Assembly: GCA_032716605.1 (NCBI GenBank)
Contig: CM064552.1
Location: 13,661,674-13,725,673, forward strand
Length of the DNA stretch: 64,000 nt
DNA from: Paralithodes platypus
Lineage: Eukaryota; Arthropoda; Malacostraca; Decapoda; Lithodidae
Reading direction: 5' to 3'
A model generated the notes under the pieces. That model was not told the DNA's origin. It ran no database searches and saw only the letters and a list, made by a program, of their open reading frames with translations. The position numbers and the translations under genes were made by a program. Position 1 is the stretch's first letter. Each line of letters opens with the position of its first letter. Of this stretch, positions 33,372 to 42,949 are shown piece by piece.

Positions 33372-33524
33372 CTCCGACAAGACGGCTCTTCCTCCACACT
33401 TGGGGTGCTGGACGCAACGCAGGTATAGTTTGTTGTTTCTGGCCACATTTTGGATGTACCGGAATTCAGAGTTGTCTTCGTAGACCACTGCATTGACGCG
33501 GATGTTCCCCTCAATCCTAGCCAT
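33372..33524 (-). CDS. FLYWCH-like zinc-finger exon (first or internal coding exon)
   Basis: Minus-strand frame from a Met (MARIEGNIRVNAVVY) reads EFRYIQNVARNNKLYLRCVQ then PKCGGRAVLSE. That spacing matches the first half of a FLYWCH zinc finger (F-x-Y ... Y-x-R-C ... C-x-x-R-A), a DNA or protein-binding fold. Directly after LSE the DNA reads GGAG|GTAAAT, a good splice donor, so the exon should end at 33372 and the His-bearing half would lie in a downstream exon not found in this window. The frame stays open upstream of the Met for at least 16 codons, so the start is uncertain and an acceptor (GGGACAG) lies about 50 bp upstream. It is either part of a host gene or a remnant of a FLYWCH-bearing MULE transposase. 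Sequence beyond the donor (Pro runs) is intron read-through. Confidence 0.4.
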
Positions 33525-33817
33525 GCTTGGTGGAGTACAGCAGTGGAGTACAAGGCCCAGAAATACCGTCTGTCCCTACGAATGGAGAAAAGAATACTGC
33601 TGGTTTGAGACTAACTCGAATCAACTCGACGCGTGTCTGAATGTGAACGATACTTTTCTCCCTATTTAGGTTGCGCCACATTTCCTACACCCGACTCGTG
33701 TCTGTCCCGAAGACTCGAATCAACTCGACTCGTCAGGCGAGTAGTGAGACAGTAGCGCCGAGTACAGACAGAGGCTCCTCCCCGTATACACGGCAGTGTA
33801 GGAAATGTGACCGTATA

Positions 33818-34924
33818 TTTTTGTTTGTGTGTAGGAGATATGCAGTATATGTGTAGGAAATATGTCACTACACTATAAACTGTGTAGGAGATATGCAGTA
33901 TATGTGTAGGAAATATGTCATTACATTAAAAACTGTGTAGGAAATATGCAGTATATGTGTAGGAAATATGTCATTACACTAAAAACTGTGTAGGAGATAT
34001 GCAGTATATGTGTAGGAAATATGTCACTACACTAAAAACTGTGTAGGAGATATGCAGTATATGTGTAGGAAATATGTCACTACACTAAAAACTGTGTAGG
34101 AGATATGCAGTATATGTGTAGGAAATATGTCACTACACTAAAAACTGTGTAGGAGATATGCAGTATATGTGTAGGAAATATGTCACTACACTATAAACTG
34201 TGTAGGAGATATGCAGTATATGTGTAGGAAATATGTCACTACACTAAAAACTGTGTAGGAGATATGCAGTATATGTGTAGGAAATATGTCACTACTCTAA
34301 AAACTGTGTAGGAGATATGCAGTATATGTGTAGGAAATATGTCACTACACTAAAAACTGTGTAGGAGATATGCAGTATATGTGTAGGAAATATGTCACTA
34401 CACTAAAAACTGTGTAGGAGATATGCAGTATATGTGTAGGAAATATGTCACTACACTAAAAACTGTGTAGGAGATATGCTGTATATGTGTAGGAAATATG
34501 TCACTACACTAATAACTGTGTAGGAGATATGCAGTATATGTGTAGGAAATATGTCACTACACTAAAAACTGTGTAGGAGATATGCAGTATATGTGTAGGA
34601 AATGTGTCACTACACTAACAACTGTGTAGGAGATATGCAGTATATGTGTAGGAAATATGTCACTACACTAACAGCTGTGTAGGAGATATGCAGTATATGT
34701 GTAGGAAATATGTCACTACACTAAAAACTGTGTAGCAGATATGCAGTATATGTGTAGGAAATATGTCACTACACTAACAACTGTGTAGGAGATATGCAGT
34801 ATATGTGTAGGAAATATGTCACTACACTAAAAACTGTGTAGCAGATATGCAGTATATGTGTAGGAAATATGTCACTACACTAACAACTGTGTAGGAGATA
34901 TGCAGTATATGTGTAGGAAATATG
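33818..34924 (+). repeat. 53-bp satellite array, about 21 copies (left block)
   Basis: The unit contains GTGTAGGAGATATGCAGTAT, ATGTGTAGGAAATATGTCAC and TACACTAAAAACT. Each unit is built of two related halves sharing GTGTAGGARATATG. Sequence is very homogeneous, with a few variants (AGCAGATATG, AATGTGTCAC). Confidence 0.95.
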
Positions 34925-35584
34925 GGAAAAATGTTATTTTAATACCACGAATTTTCCGAGTGTTTTTTATAAAAGAAATTGTTCATTTGCATCAATATAT
35001 AGTGTTTGCAATTAATTAGAAATCTCGGGAAAACCTATTTTCCCCATTAGGCCTATTGATCGATGTTGAGACACGCCCCGATAGTGATTTGGAAAGACAT
35101 TAGCCTAACCTAAAAACCTTACCTAACCTAACCTAGTATTATGGGTGGGGGCTGCTGCCCCCACACCCCCGCTGGTTGAGTACTAATCCCTTAGTAAAAA
35201 AACCAAAACATTGGCTGTCGATTATATGAAGGTGAAAGAAAGTCGATGAAGTCTACGGTGTTTACTCTGCAATATTCAGCTTTGATTATACATTGATAAC
35301 GGGAAAGTATGCAACCTGTTACGTAAATTAAAATTTGATACCATACTTTTATATTAAGTTTTTCCGAGGGTTTAACACATTTTCATATGATCTTTAGAGC
35401 TATCGATAACTGGAAGTACCGTCTTGACAACCTTGTTACAAAAAATAAATGTTAGTACCATACTTTTTTATTAGGTTTTGCCGAGGGTTAAAACAAATTT
35501 TCTTATGATATTTATAGCATATAGATTCAATATTTATCTTCAAATATATCAACAAAATTCGTGGTATTAAAATAACATTGAACC
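34925..35584. mobile_element. 660-bp TIR element inserted in the satellite, 8-bp target duplication
   Basis: The ends share a ~31 bp terminal inverted repeat beginning GG and including TGTTATTTTAATACCACGAA. The satellite word GAAATATG is duplicated at 34917-34924 and 35585-35592, an 8-bp target duplication. Non-coding, with CCTAACCTAA-like strings and a GGGTGGGGGCTGCTGCCCCC palindrome inside. An 8-bp duplication fits hAT, P or Merlin elements; a GG start favours Merlin or Mutator-like ends. The class is unresolved. Confidence 0.85.
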
Positions 35585-36060
35585 GAAATATGTCACTACA
35601 CTAATAACTGTGTAGCAGATATGCAGTATATGTGTAGGAAATATGTCACTACACTAATAACTGTGTAGGAGATATGTCACTACACTAAAAACTGTGTAGG
35701 AGATATGCAGTATATGTGTAGGAAATATGTCACTACACTAACAACTGTGTAGGAGATATGCAGTATATGTGTAGGAAATATGTCACTACACTAATAACTG
35801 TGTAGCAGATATGCAGTATATGTGTAGGAAATATGTCACTACACTAATAACTGTGTAGCAGATATGCAGTATATGTGTAGGAAATATGTCACTACACTAA
35901 TAACTGTGTAGGAGATATGTCACTACACTAAAAACTGTGTAGGAGATATGCAGTATATGTGTAGGAAATATGTCACTACACTAAAAACTGTGTAGGAGAT
36001 AATTATGCAGTATATGTGTAGGAAATATGTCATTACTCTAAAAACTGCTAAATATGTAGA
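35585..36060 (+). repeat. 53-bp satellite array, right block
   Basis: Continuation of the same satellite, about 9 copies, with two copies shortened by 26 bp (GTGTAGGAGATATGTCACTA), as expected from slippage between the two half-units. Confidence 0.95.
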
Positions 36061-36089
36061 TGTGACGTGTAGGAAATGTGGCGCACCCC

Positions 36090-36198
36090 CTCTCGAACAA
36101 CTTTATAGCTCGTACAAGTCCTCCCTAGTCCGAATGAAATCGTTTAATAATAGCCAGAGTAAACTGTCAAAACGCATCACAATCCTCAAAGGCGTTAA
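36090..36198 (+). mobile_element. Family C element, right half
   Basis: CCTCCCTAGTCCGAATGAAA, ATCGTTTAATAATAGCCAG, CAATCCTCAAAGGCGTTAA. Its terminal TTAA (36195-36198) is also the left TTAA of family A copy 7. Confidence 0.55.
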
Positions 36199-36531
36199 GG
36201 GGAGATTTCCACTTGAGGGATTTTTTTCTTTACCCCTTTCTCCCTCATGGTTAGCCCCATTGCTTTTGAGATTTTAAGACGTTTGCCCCATTATTTTGAC
36301 GATTTTAAGAACTTTCAACCCATTTCTGTCAATGTTAAGACCTTTCGTGCCATTTAGGTGTCGATTTTATCCTGGCGAGCGATAGCGAGCCTGTAATTTA
36401 AGAGGAACCGGCTTTCAGCCGGGACATTTTTCTACCGAAAAATTTACAAATTAATCTTGAAAAGGGGTCAATGGGGCGTATTTTAAAGCTTGATGGGAGG
36501 TCTAGGGAATAAACTGAATACCTCCCCTTAA
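36195..36531 (+). mobile_element. TTAA element family A, copy 7
   Basis: TTAAGGGGAGATTTCCACTT on the left and ACCTCCCCTTAA on the right. A complete 337-bp copy with all family blocks and the GCCGGCT hairpin variant CGGCTTTCAGCCGG. Inserted at the terminal TTAA of a family C element. Confidence 0.9.
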
Positions 36532-36689
36532 CTAATGGTTTATATACGTCCACCTGCTTATGCATCTAATTCCAGTCACCAAAAGTACCATAAACCCTTG
36601 CCTGAAGATATCTTATTATTAAGCACAATCAAATCATCTGGTGGTATCTATGATTATACACAAATCATCTGGTATTACAGAAACACATT

Positions 36690-37010
36690 CTGGGGAGACT
36701 GTAGGCACCAATCAAGCAGGGCAGTACCATACGATAAGGAGTTGCTGGATATCATGTTTCTTTTACAAGGCTTCCCTCACTGTTTCTATTTGTGCCTCAC
36801 CTACACAAAGAGTAAGCCTGTTAACTCTAACAAACACAACCTCCTCTTATTCACTTCACTGCACTTATCAAGCACACCACACTTCTTTTCAACATACCTA
36901 AATTACCTAAAATGTGCCTTGATTTGGGCTCTCTGTCACTCTTTCAACCTTGGGGGGACACTTGTCACACACAGCTTTGCCTTTTTTTCCTTCATGCATA
37001 TAGAATTTTT
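36690..37010 (+). repeat. Dispersed repeat D, copy 2
   Basis: Collinear with 2570-2930: GTAGGCACCAATCAAGCAGG, GGAGTTGCTGGA, CTTCCCTCACTGTTTCTATT, CACCTACACAAAGAGTAAG, CTTTCAACCTTGGGGGGACA. The 210-codon frame across it and the adjacent family A element is not conserved between copies, so it is not called as coding. Confidence 0.65.
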
Positions 37011-37129
37011 TTTTAGCGGTAAAATTGAGTCGAAATCTAGATTTCCGCTACGGTTAATTACATTTGATGGATCGGCGTTTATACTTTCCGACTCTCAATA
37101 CATTGGAATTGACTACCATAATGGCAGTA

Positions 37130-37465
37130 TTAAGGGGAGATTTCCACTTGATGGATTTTTTTCTTGACCTCTTTCTCCCTCATGTTTAGCCCCATTGCTT
37201 TTGAGATTTTAGGACGTTCGCCCCATTAGTTTGGCGATTTTAAGAACTTTCACCCAATTTATGTCACTTTTAAGACCTTTCGTCCCATTTAGGTGTCGAT
37301 TTTTTCCTGGCGAGCGATAGCGAGCCTGTAATTTAAGAGGAACCGGCCTTCGGCCGGGAAATTTTTCTACCGAAAAATTTACAAATGTATCTTGAAAGGG
37401 GGTCTAGGGAGTGTAATTTCAAGCTTGATGGAAGTCTAGGAAACACACTAAAAACCTCCCCTTAA
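37130..37465 (+). mobile_element. TTAA element family A, copy 8
   Basis: TTAA both ends, 336 bp. The right half (GGGAAATTTTTCTACCG, GTCTAGGGAGTGTAATTTC, GATGGAAGTC) is identical to that of copy 9, while the left half differs. Confidence 0.9.
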
Positions 37466-37595
37466 GTGAGTCCCTTCACAACAACACAATCGTGCTAACA
37501 ACTATAATCCTAATCCATATTTCAATACTCACTCGCTAAAGGCCCGTTCTATGTTTAGCCCCTTCATAAAAGCCATAATCCTAATCCACATCATT

Positions 37596-38147
37596 TATAT
37601 TCCCCGCGGCTTCCACTCCGCACATCCACCGCTCCACCAGCCAACCTTTCCATTACATACTGGCTATATTCCCCGCGGCTTCCACCCCGCACACCCACCG
37701 CTCCACCAGCCAACCTTTCCATTACATACTGGCTATATTCCCCGCGGCTTCCACCCGGCACACCCACCGCTCCACCAGCCAACCTTTCCATTACATACTG
37801 GCTATATTCCCCGCGGCTTCCACCCCGCACACCCACTGCTCCACCAGCCAACCTTTCCATTACATACTGGCTATATTCCCCGCGGCTTCCACCCCGCACA
37901 CCCACCGCTCCACCAGCCAACCTTTCCATTACATACTGGCTATATTCCCCGCGGCTTCTACCCCGCACACCCACCGCTCCACCAGCCAACCTTTCCGTTA
38001 CATACTGGCTATATTCCCCGCGGCTTCCACCCCGCACACCCACCGCTCCACCAGCCAACCTTTCCATTACATACTGGCTATATTCCCCGCGGCTTCCACC
38101 CCGCACATCCACCGCTCCACCAGCCAACCTTTCCATTACATACTGGC
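37596..38147 (+). repeat. 69-bp GC-rich minisatellite, 8 copies
   Basis: The unit begins TATATTCCCCGCGGCTTCCA and ends TTACATACTGGC. Because 69 is 23 codons, both strands stay open with 23-residue repeats (YIPRGFHP-type on plus). Variation is spread over all codon positions and both strands are open, so the period explains the ORFs. Much higher GC than the surroundings. Confidence 0.95.
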
Positions 38148-38164
38148 TATAAGTACGATCGAGG

Positions 38165-38492
38165 TTAAGGGGGAGATCTCCACTTGAGGGATTTTTTTTC
38201 TTGACCCCTTTCTCCCTCATGTTTAGCCCCATTGCTTTTGATATTATAAAACGTTTGCCCCATTAGTTTAGCGATTTTAAGAACTTTCACCCCATATTAA
38301 GACCTTTCGTGCCATTCAGGTGTCGATTTTATCCTGGCAAGCGATAGCGAGCCTGTAATATAAGAGGAACCGGCCTTCGGCCGGGAAATTTTTCTACCGA
38401 AAAATTTACAAATGTATCTTGAAAGGGGGTCTAGGGAGTGTAATTTCAAGCTTGATGGAAGTCTAGGAAACACACTAAAAACCTCCCCTTAA
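38165..38492 (+). mobile_element. TTAA element family A, copy 9 (chimeric)
   Basis: Left part matches copy 10 (GGGGGAGATCTCC, TTTTGATATTATAAAACG, GCAAGCGATAGCGAGCC, GTAATATAAGAGGA). From about 38370 onward it matches copy 8 (ACCGGCC, GGGAAATTTTT, GTCTAGGGAGTG). The switch lies at the GGCCTTCGGCC hairpin. Confidence 0.9.
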
Positions 38493-38622
38493 GTGAGTCC
38501 CTTCACAACAACACAATCGTGCTAACAACTATAATCCTAATCCATATTTCAATACTCACTCGCTAAAGGCCCGTTCTATGTTTAGCCCCTTCATAAAAGC
38601 CATAATCCTAATCCACATCATT

Positions 38623-39517
38623 TATATTCCCCGCGGCTTCCACCCCGCACATCCACCGCTCCACCAGCCAACCTTTCCATTACATACTGGCTATATTCCC
38701 CGCGGCTTCCACCCCGCACACCCACCGCTCCACCAGCCAACCTTTCCATTACATACTGGCTATATTCCCCGCGGCTTCCACCCCGCACACCCACCGCTCC
38801 ACCAGCCAACCTTTCCATTACATACTGGCTATATTCCCCGCGGCTTCCACCCCGCACACCCACCGCTCCACCAGCCAACCTTTCCATTACATACTGGCTA
38901 TATTCCCCGCGGCTTCCACCCCGCACACCCACCGCTCCACCAGCCAACCTTTCCATTACATACTGGCTATATTCCCCGCGGCTTCCACCCCGCACACCCA
39001 CTGCTCCACCAGCCAACCTTTCCATTACATACTGGCTATATTCCCCGCGGCTTCCACCCCGCACACCCACCGCTCCACCAGCCACCTTTCCATTACATAC
39101 TGGCTATATTCCCCGCGGCTTCCACCCCGCACACCCACCGCTCCACCAGCCAACCTTTCCATTACATACTGGCTATATTCCCCGCGGCTTCCACCCCGCA
39201 CACCCACCGCTCCACCAGCCAACCTTTCCATTACATACTGGCTATATTCCCCGCGGCTTCCACCCGCACACCCACCGCTCCACCAGCCAACCTTTCCATT
39301 ACATACTGGCTATATTCCCCGCGGCTTCCACCCCGCACACCCACCGCTCCACCAGCCAACCTTTCCATTACATACTGGCTATATTCCCCGCGGCTTCCAC
39401 CCCGCACACCCACTGCTCCACCAGCCAACCTTTCCATTACATACTGGCTATATTCCCCGCGGCTTCCACCCCGCACACCCACCGCTCCACCAGCCAACCT
39501 TTCCGTTACATACTGGC
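38623..39517 (+). repeat. 69-bp GC-rich minisatellite, 13 copies
   Basis: Same unit as 37596-38147. The length is two bases short of 13 x 69 because two units each lost a base (in CCAGCCACC and CCACCCGCA), which breaks the long frame and shows the absence of coding constraint. Confidence 0.95.
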
Positions 39518-39534
39518 TATAAGTACGATCGAGG

Positions 39535-39862
39535 TTAAGGGGGAGATCTCCACTTGAGGGATTTTTTTTCTTGACCCCTTCCTCCCTCATGTTTAACCCC
39601 ATTGCTTTTGATATTATAAAACGTTTGCCCCATTAGTTTAGCGATTTTAAGAACTTTCACCCCATATTAAGACCTTTCGTGCCATTCAGGTGTCGATTTT
39701 ATCCTGGCAAGCGATAGCGAGCCTGTAATATAAGAGGAATCGGCCTTCGGCCGGGACATTTTTCTACCGAAAAATGTACAAATTTATCTTGAAAGGAACT
39801 CAAGGGGGTGTAATTTTAAGCTTGATGGAGGTCTAGGGAACACACTAAATACCTCCCCTTAA
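39535..39862 (+). mobile_element. TTAA element family A, copy 10
   Basis: TTAA both ends. The left half is like copy 9; the right half (GGGACATTTTTCTACCG, GGAACTCAAGGGGGTG, GATGGAGGTC) is unlike copies 8 and 9. Confidence 0.9.
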
Positions 39863-40102
39863 TAAGTGTTGTCAGATATTTCACAAAGTTTCGGACATTG
39901 ATTAATACTCTGAGGGATAAGCACTTTTCCCAGTAACTATAAAGACACCAATAACACTTGTTGAGCGAAAACCACTGTAATCTATGACAACACTTAATAC
40001 CCCCGATTGTACACCATTGTATTCAGTTATCGAAGGATCTGTGGAAGTAAAGGGTTAATCAATATAGATTGTAGTAACCCCTTTCATTGCTATGGGTTCT
40101 TT

Positions 40103-40476
40103 TTAAGGGGAGGTGGGTCGTCTTTCTGGTCCCTCTTCTTCCTCATGTTTAGCCCCATTCGTTTTCAGATATTAAGAAGTTCGCCCCATTAGTTTGTCGA
40201 TTTTATAACCTTTCGTCCCATTTCTATATAAATAACAAGACCTTTCGTGTCATTCAGGCGTTTTGTTTTTTTCCTGGCGAGCGATAGCGAGCCTTCGTCC
40301 GGGACATTTTTCTATAGAAAAATGGAAAAAATATATCTTGAAGGGGGTCTAGGGAGTATTTTTTAAAGCCTGATAAAAGTCTAGCGAGGAAACAACAAAA
40401 TAAATAAATATATAAATAAATAGCCCCCCCCCCCCAAAAAAAAAAAAAAAAAAAAAAAAAAACACTGTCCCCTTAA
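40103..40476 (+). mobile_element. TTAA element family A, copy 11
   Basis: TTTTAAGGGGAGG on the left and GTCCCCTTAAGC on the right, with a C-run and A-run expanded near the right end (40424-40462). The GCC hairpin half is deleted (AGCCTTCGTCCGGGAC). Flanked by a family C right arm (GCTGAATAATTCGTCTAATG), so it probably lies inside a C element. Confidence 0.8.
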
Positions 40477-40550
40477 GCTGAATAATTCGTCTAATGCTAT
40501 CCAGAATAAACAAATTATTAGCGTCATCGTACCGAAAGGGTTAAAAGTGA
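40477..40550 (+). mobile_element. Family C element, right arm
   Basis: AATTCGTCTAATGCTATCCAG, AATAAACAAATTATTAGCG, TCATCGTACCGAAAGGGTTA. Matches the right arms at 43220-43285 and 61880-61952. Confidence 0.5.
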
Positions 40551-40569
40551 TAATTACTCTTAATATATG

Positions 40570-40712
40570 CCACACAGACTCCACCTTCCCACCACCCACC
40601 ACCTTCACTACTTCACTATACGCCCATGTGACCTACGCCCATCTCGTATCCACCCACCCTTCTCTATCCACCATCAATCAACTCCACCACTTCGCCCAAC
40701 CTACAGTATATG
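40570..40712 (+). repeat. CCA-rich repeat I, copy 1
   Basis: ACTATACGCCCATGTGACC, GTATCCACCCACC, CAACTCCACCACTTCGCCC. The same blocks recur at 41870-42090, 43735-43920 and 44107-44330. Confidence 0.65.
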
Positions 40713-40794
40713 GTTGGTCCTATCCAGAGTGAGGTTTGGCATCCTTTACCAAACCTTAGCCGTTTCTCTTACTGTACTACTTTTGTTTCTGTAG

Positions 40795-41053
40795 GTGCTG
40801 GTGAGTTGGCCCAATTGGGTGGCACTGTAAGGTGGGCTGCAGACTATGCGGCCATTGGCCCGGGGGTGAAAGCCCGTAGGCTGATGTTCCCCTCCCCCGC
40901 TGCCCTCTCAGAGACAGATCTCATCTCACCCTGGCCCCTTCGCCCTTTGGGGGTCCGAGCATCTGGTGCGGCTTCGGTCAACCGAACTTAAGACTTTTTG
41001 GCCAGAAAGTCTGGGGAACTACAACTACAAAAACAACAACAACAACAACAACT

Positions 41054-41120
<67 letters not shown>

Positions 41121-41125
41121 CCTAC
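40795..41125 (+). repeat. GC-rich unit with (CAA)n tail, SINE-like
   Basis: About 230 bp of GC-rich sequence (GGTGAGTTGGCCCAATTGGG, GGCCCGGGGGTGAAAGCCC, GGGGGTCCGAGCATCTGGTG) followed by ~90 bp of CAA repeats. A GC-rich body with a simple-repeat tail suggests a short retroposon or a LINE 3' end, but I see no tRNA boxes and do not recognise it. The Gln-rich frame is from the CAA tail. Confidence 0.45.
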
Positions 41126-41379
41126 TCTAACTGCTCCATCTATGCCTTCGACCAAACTGGACTGTCAAGAATTTAAGGATTAAAGATGGTGTGAAAAATG
41201 GAAATGAGTGTCCTTAATAAAACACCCATATGAAGGTATATGGTTAGTAATAAATTCAGTTAGTAATATACCCATCTCGTAGAAGGATAGAGCGATCAAT
41301 CACTATCAAAATAGCCAATGATTATAATAGACCGGTGCCTCTGTAATACCGTTTACATTGTGTAGCTGTCGAGGTTCCT

Positions 41380-41716
41380 TTAAGGGGAGGTTTCCACTTG
41401 AGGGATTTTTTTCTTGACTCCTTTCTCCCTCATGTTTAGCCCCATTGCTTTTCTAATTTTAAGACGTTCGCCCCATTATTTTAAAGATTTTAAGAACTTT
41501 CGACCCATTTCTGTCAATTGTAAGACCTTTCGTGCCATTTAGGTGTCGATTTTATCCTGGCGAGCGGTAGCGAGCCTGTTATTTTAAGAGGAACCGGCTT
41601 TCAGCCGGGACATTTTTCTACCGAAAAATGTACAAATTTATCTTGAAAGGGGCTCAAGGGGGTGTAATCTTAAACTTGATGGATATCTAGAGACCAAACT
41701 AAAAACCTCCCCTTAA
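41380..41716 (+). mobile_element. TTAA element family A, copy 12
   Basis: TTAAGGGGAGGTTTCCACTT ... AACCTCCCCTTAA, complete 337 bp, with CGGCTTTCAGCCGG as in copy 7. Confidence 0.9.
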
Positions 41717-41719
41717 GTA

Positions 41720-41870
41720 CGATGATGCATTTCTTATATTATCGGATAGCATTAGATTATTTATTTTGTTTTTATTTTTTAAGTATTATAGTAAATGGGA
41801 GTCAGATAGTTATTAACCCTTTCAGCCCCAAATATCTTTCATGAACTACGTCAATTCATTTAGTGATAGC
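41720..41870 (+). mobile_element. Family C-like fragments
   Basis: TATCGGATAGCATTAGATT (inverted arm word) and ATTAACCCTTTCAGCCCC, a family C left end as at 61731. The boundaries are unclear. Confidence 0.4.
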
Positions 41871-42090
41871 CAAACTCCACTCAGCACTCCCACCTCTCCA
41901 CCATGCCCTATCACACCACCCGCCACCTTCACTACTCCACTATACGCCCATGTGACCAACGTCAACCTTGTATCCACCCATCCATCTCTATCCACCATCC
42001 ATCAACTCCACCACCTCGCCCAACCCATCTCCACCCACTCCACTGCTCCACCTTTGCCCTCCTAAGCTGTACCCGCCCACGGTACACTCT
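41870..42090 (+). repeat. CCA-rich repeat I, copy 2
   Basis: ACTCCACTCAGCACTCCCA, ACTATACGCCCATGTGACC, CATCAACTCCACCACCTCG, CTCCTAAGCTGTACCCGCCC. No credible ORF. Confidence 0.7.
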
Positions 42091-42103
42091 AAAAAATATA
42101 GGG

Positions 42104-42439
42104 TTAAGGGGAGATGTCCACTTGAGGGATTTTTTTCTTTACCCCTTTCTCCCTCATGTTTAGCCCCATTGCTTTTGAGCTTTTAAGACGTTCGCCCCAT
42201 TAGTTTGGTGTTTTAAAGAACTTTCGCCCCATTTATGTCACTTTTAAGACCTTTCATGCCATTTAGGTGTCGATTATTTCCTGGCGAGCGATAGCGAGCC
42301 TGTAATTTAAGAGGAATCGGCCTTCGGCCGGGACATTTTTCTACCGAAAAATGTACAAATTTATCTTGAAAGGGAGTCAAGGGGGTGTAATTTCAAGCTT
42401 GATGGAAGTCTAGGAAACACACTAAAAACCTCCCCTTAA
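42104..42439 (+). mobile_element. TTAA element family A, copy 13
   Basis: Complete 336-bp copy, TTAAGGGGAGATGTCCACTT ... ACCTCCCCTTAA. Its right TTAA is shared with the next, inverted copy. Confidence 0.9.
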
Positions 42440-42769
42440 AGGGAGGGTTTTAGTTTACTCCCTAGATCTCCATCAAGCATATACAAATACGCCAAAGACG
42501 GTAAGACCCCCTTCGAGATAAATGTATATATATTTTTGTTTAAATGGCCGGGACATCCTAAGATACTGGCTCACAATCCCTTGCCGGGGGAAAAAATCGA
42601 CACCTAAATGGCTCAAAAGGTCTTAAAATTGACAAGAATGGGAGGAAAATCTTTATATCTCCAAATTATTCGAGCTATCGTCTTAAAAATTCAAAACTAA
42701 TGGGGCTAATCATGAGGGAGAAGGGGATCCAGAAAAAAAATAAAACCTTATGTGAATATCTCCTCTTAA
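42436..42769 (-). mobile_element. TTAA element family A, copy 14, inverted and abutting copy 13
   Basis: Starts TTAAAGGGAGGGTTTTAG and ends ATCTCCTCTTAA. Diverged (ATTTTTGTTTAAATGGCC replaces the hairpin), so it is older than copy 13. The two copies share one TTAA with no extra base. Confidence 0.85.
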
Positions 42770-42784
42770 TAAGGTATGAAGAAG

Positions 42785-42945
42785 GTACTGTATACACTGT
42801 AAGCTCACTGGGTACATTGATAGTGATTTACCTCTCTATTTGAAGTAAGATGGGTTTATCACGACCAATAAACCATTAAAACGGTAGATTATTACAGACA
42901 CATTATACACCCTTACCATACCCATATTTCTATATAGTGTACCCT
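42785..42945. repeat. Repeat J copy and anonymous AT-rich DNA
   Basis: GGGTACATTGATAGTGATTTAC is related to 32882, 32972 and 47430. No gene. Confidence 0.4.
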
Positions 42946-42949
42946 ACAG

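Larger units (their letters stand above)
33672..36085. mobile_element. TIR-bounded element filled by a 53-bp satellite
   Basis: TGCGCCACATTTCCTACAC at 33672-33690 is matched by its exact reverse complement at 36067-36085. Between them lie unique ~130 bp on the left and then the 53-bp satellite, whose unit contains GTGTAGGAAATATG, almost the inner part of the terminal repeat itself. A foreign 660-bp element interrupts the array. No transposase is visible inside. The transposon class is unknown and no clear target duplication can be read. Confidence 0.65.
37466..38492 (+). repeat. Segmental duplication, unit 1
   Basis: A ~130-bp unique flank (GTGAGTCCCTTCACAACAAC ... ATCCACATCATT), then eight 69-bp repeats, then AAGTACGATCGAGG, then family A copy 9. 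The same order is repeated at 38493-39862 with 13 repeats. Confidence 0.9.
38493..39862 (+). repeat. Segmental duplication, unit 2
   Basis: Same flank, 69-bp array and family A element as unit 1. The flank is essentially identical. Similarity ends exactly at the right TTAA of copy 10. Confidence 0.9.

Noticed and set aside
33818..36060. CRISPR-like array of regular repeats
   Set aside because: The 53-bp units are contiguous with no unique spacers, and the genome is eukaryotic; it is a satellite.
36535..37167. 210-codon ORF
   Set aside because: Crosses repeat D and the left end of a family A element; the frame is not kept in the other copy of repeat D.
37596..39522. Long ORFs of 200-300 codons with 23-residue repeats on both strands
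   Set aside because: Explained by a 69-bp tandem period; single-base deletions interrupt it and both strands are equally open.
40998..41183. Poly-Gln protein
   Set aside because: (CAA)n tail after a GC-rich repeat; no upstream gene structure.
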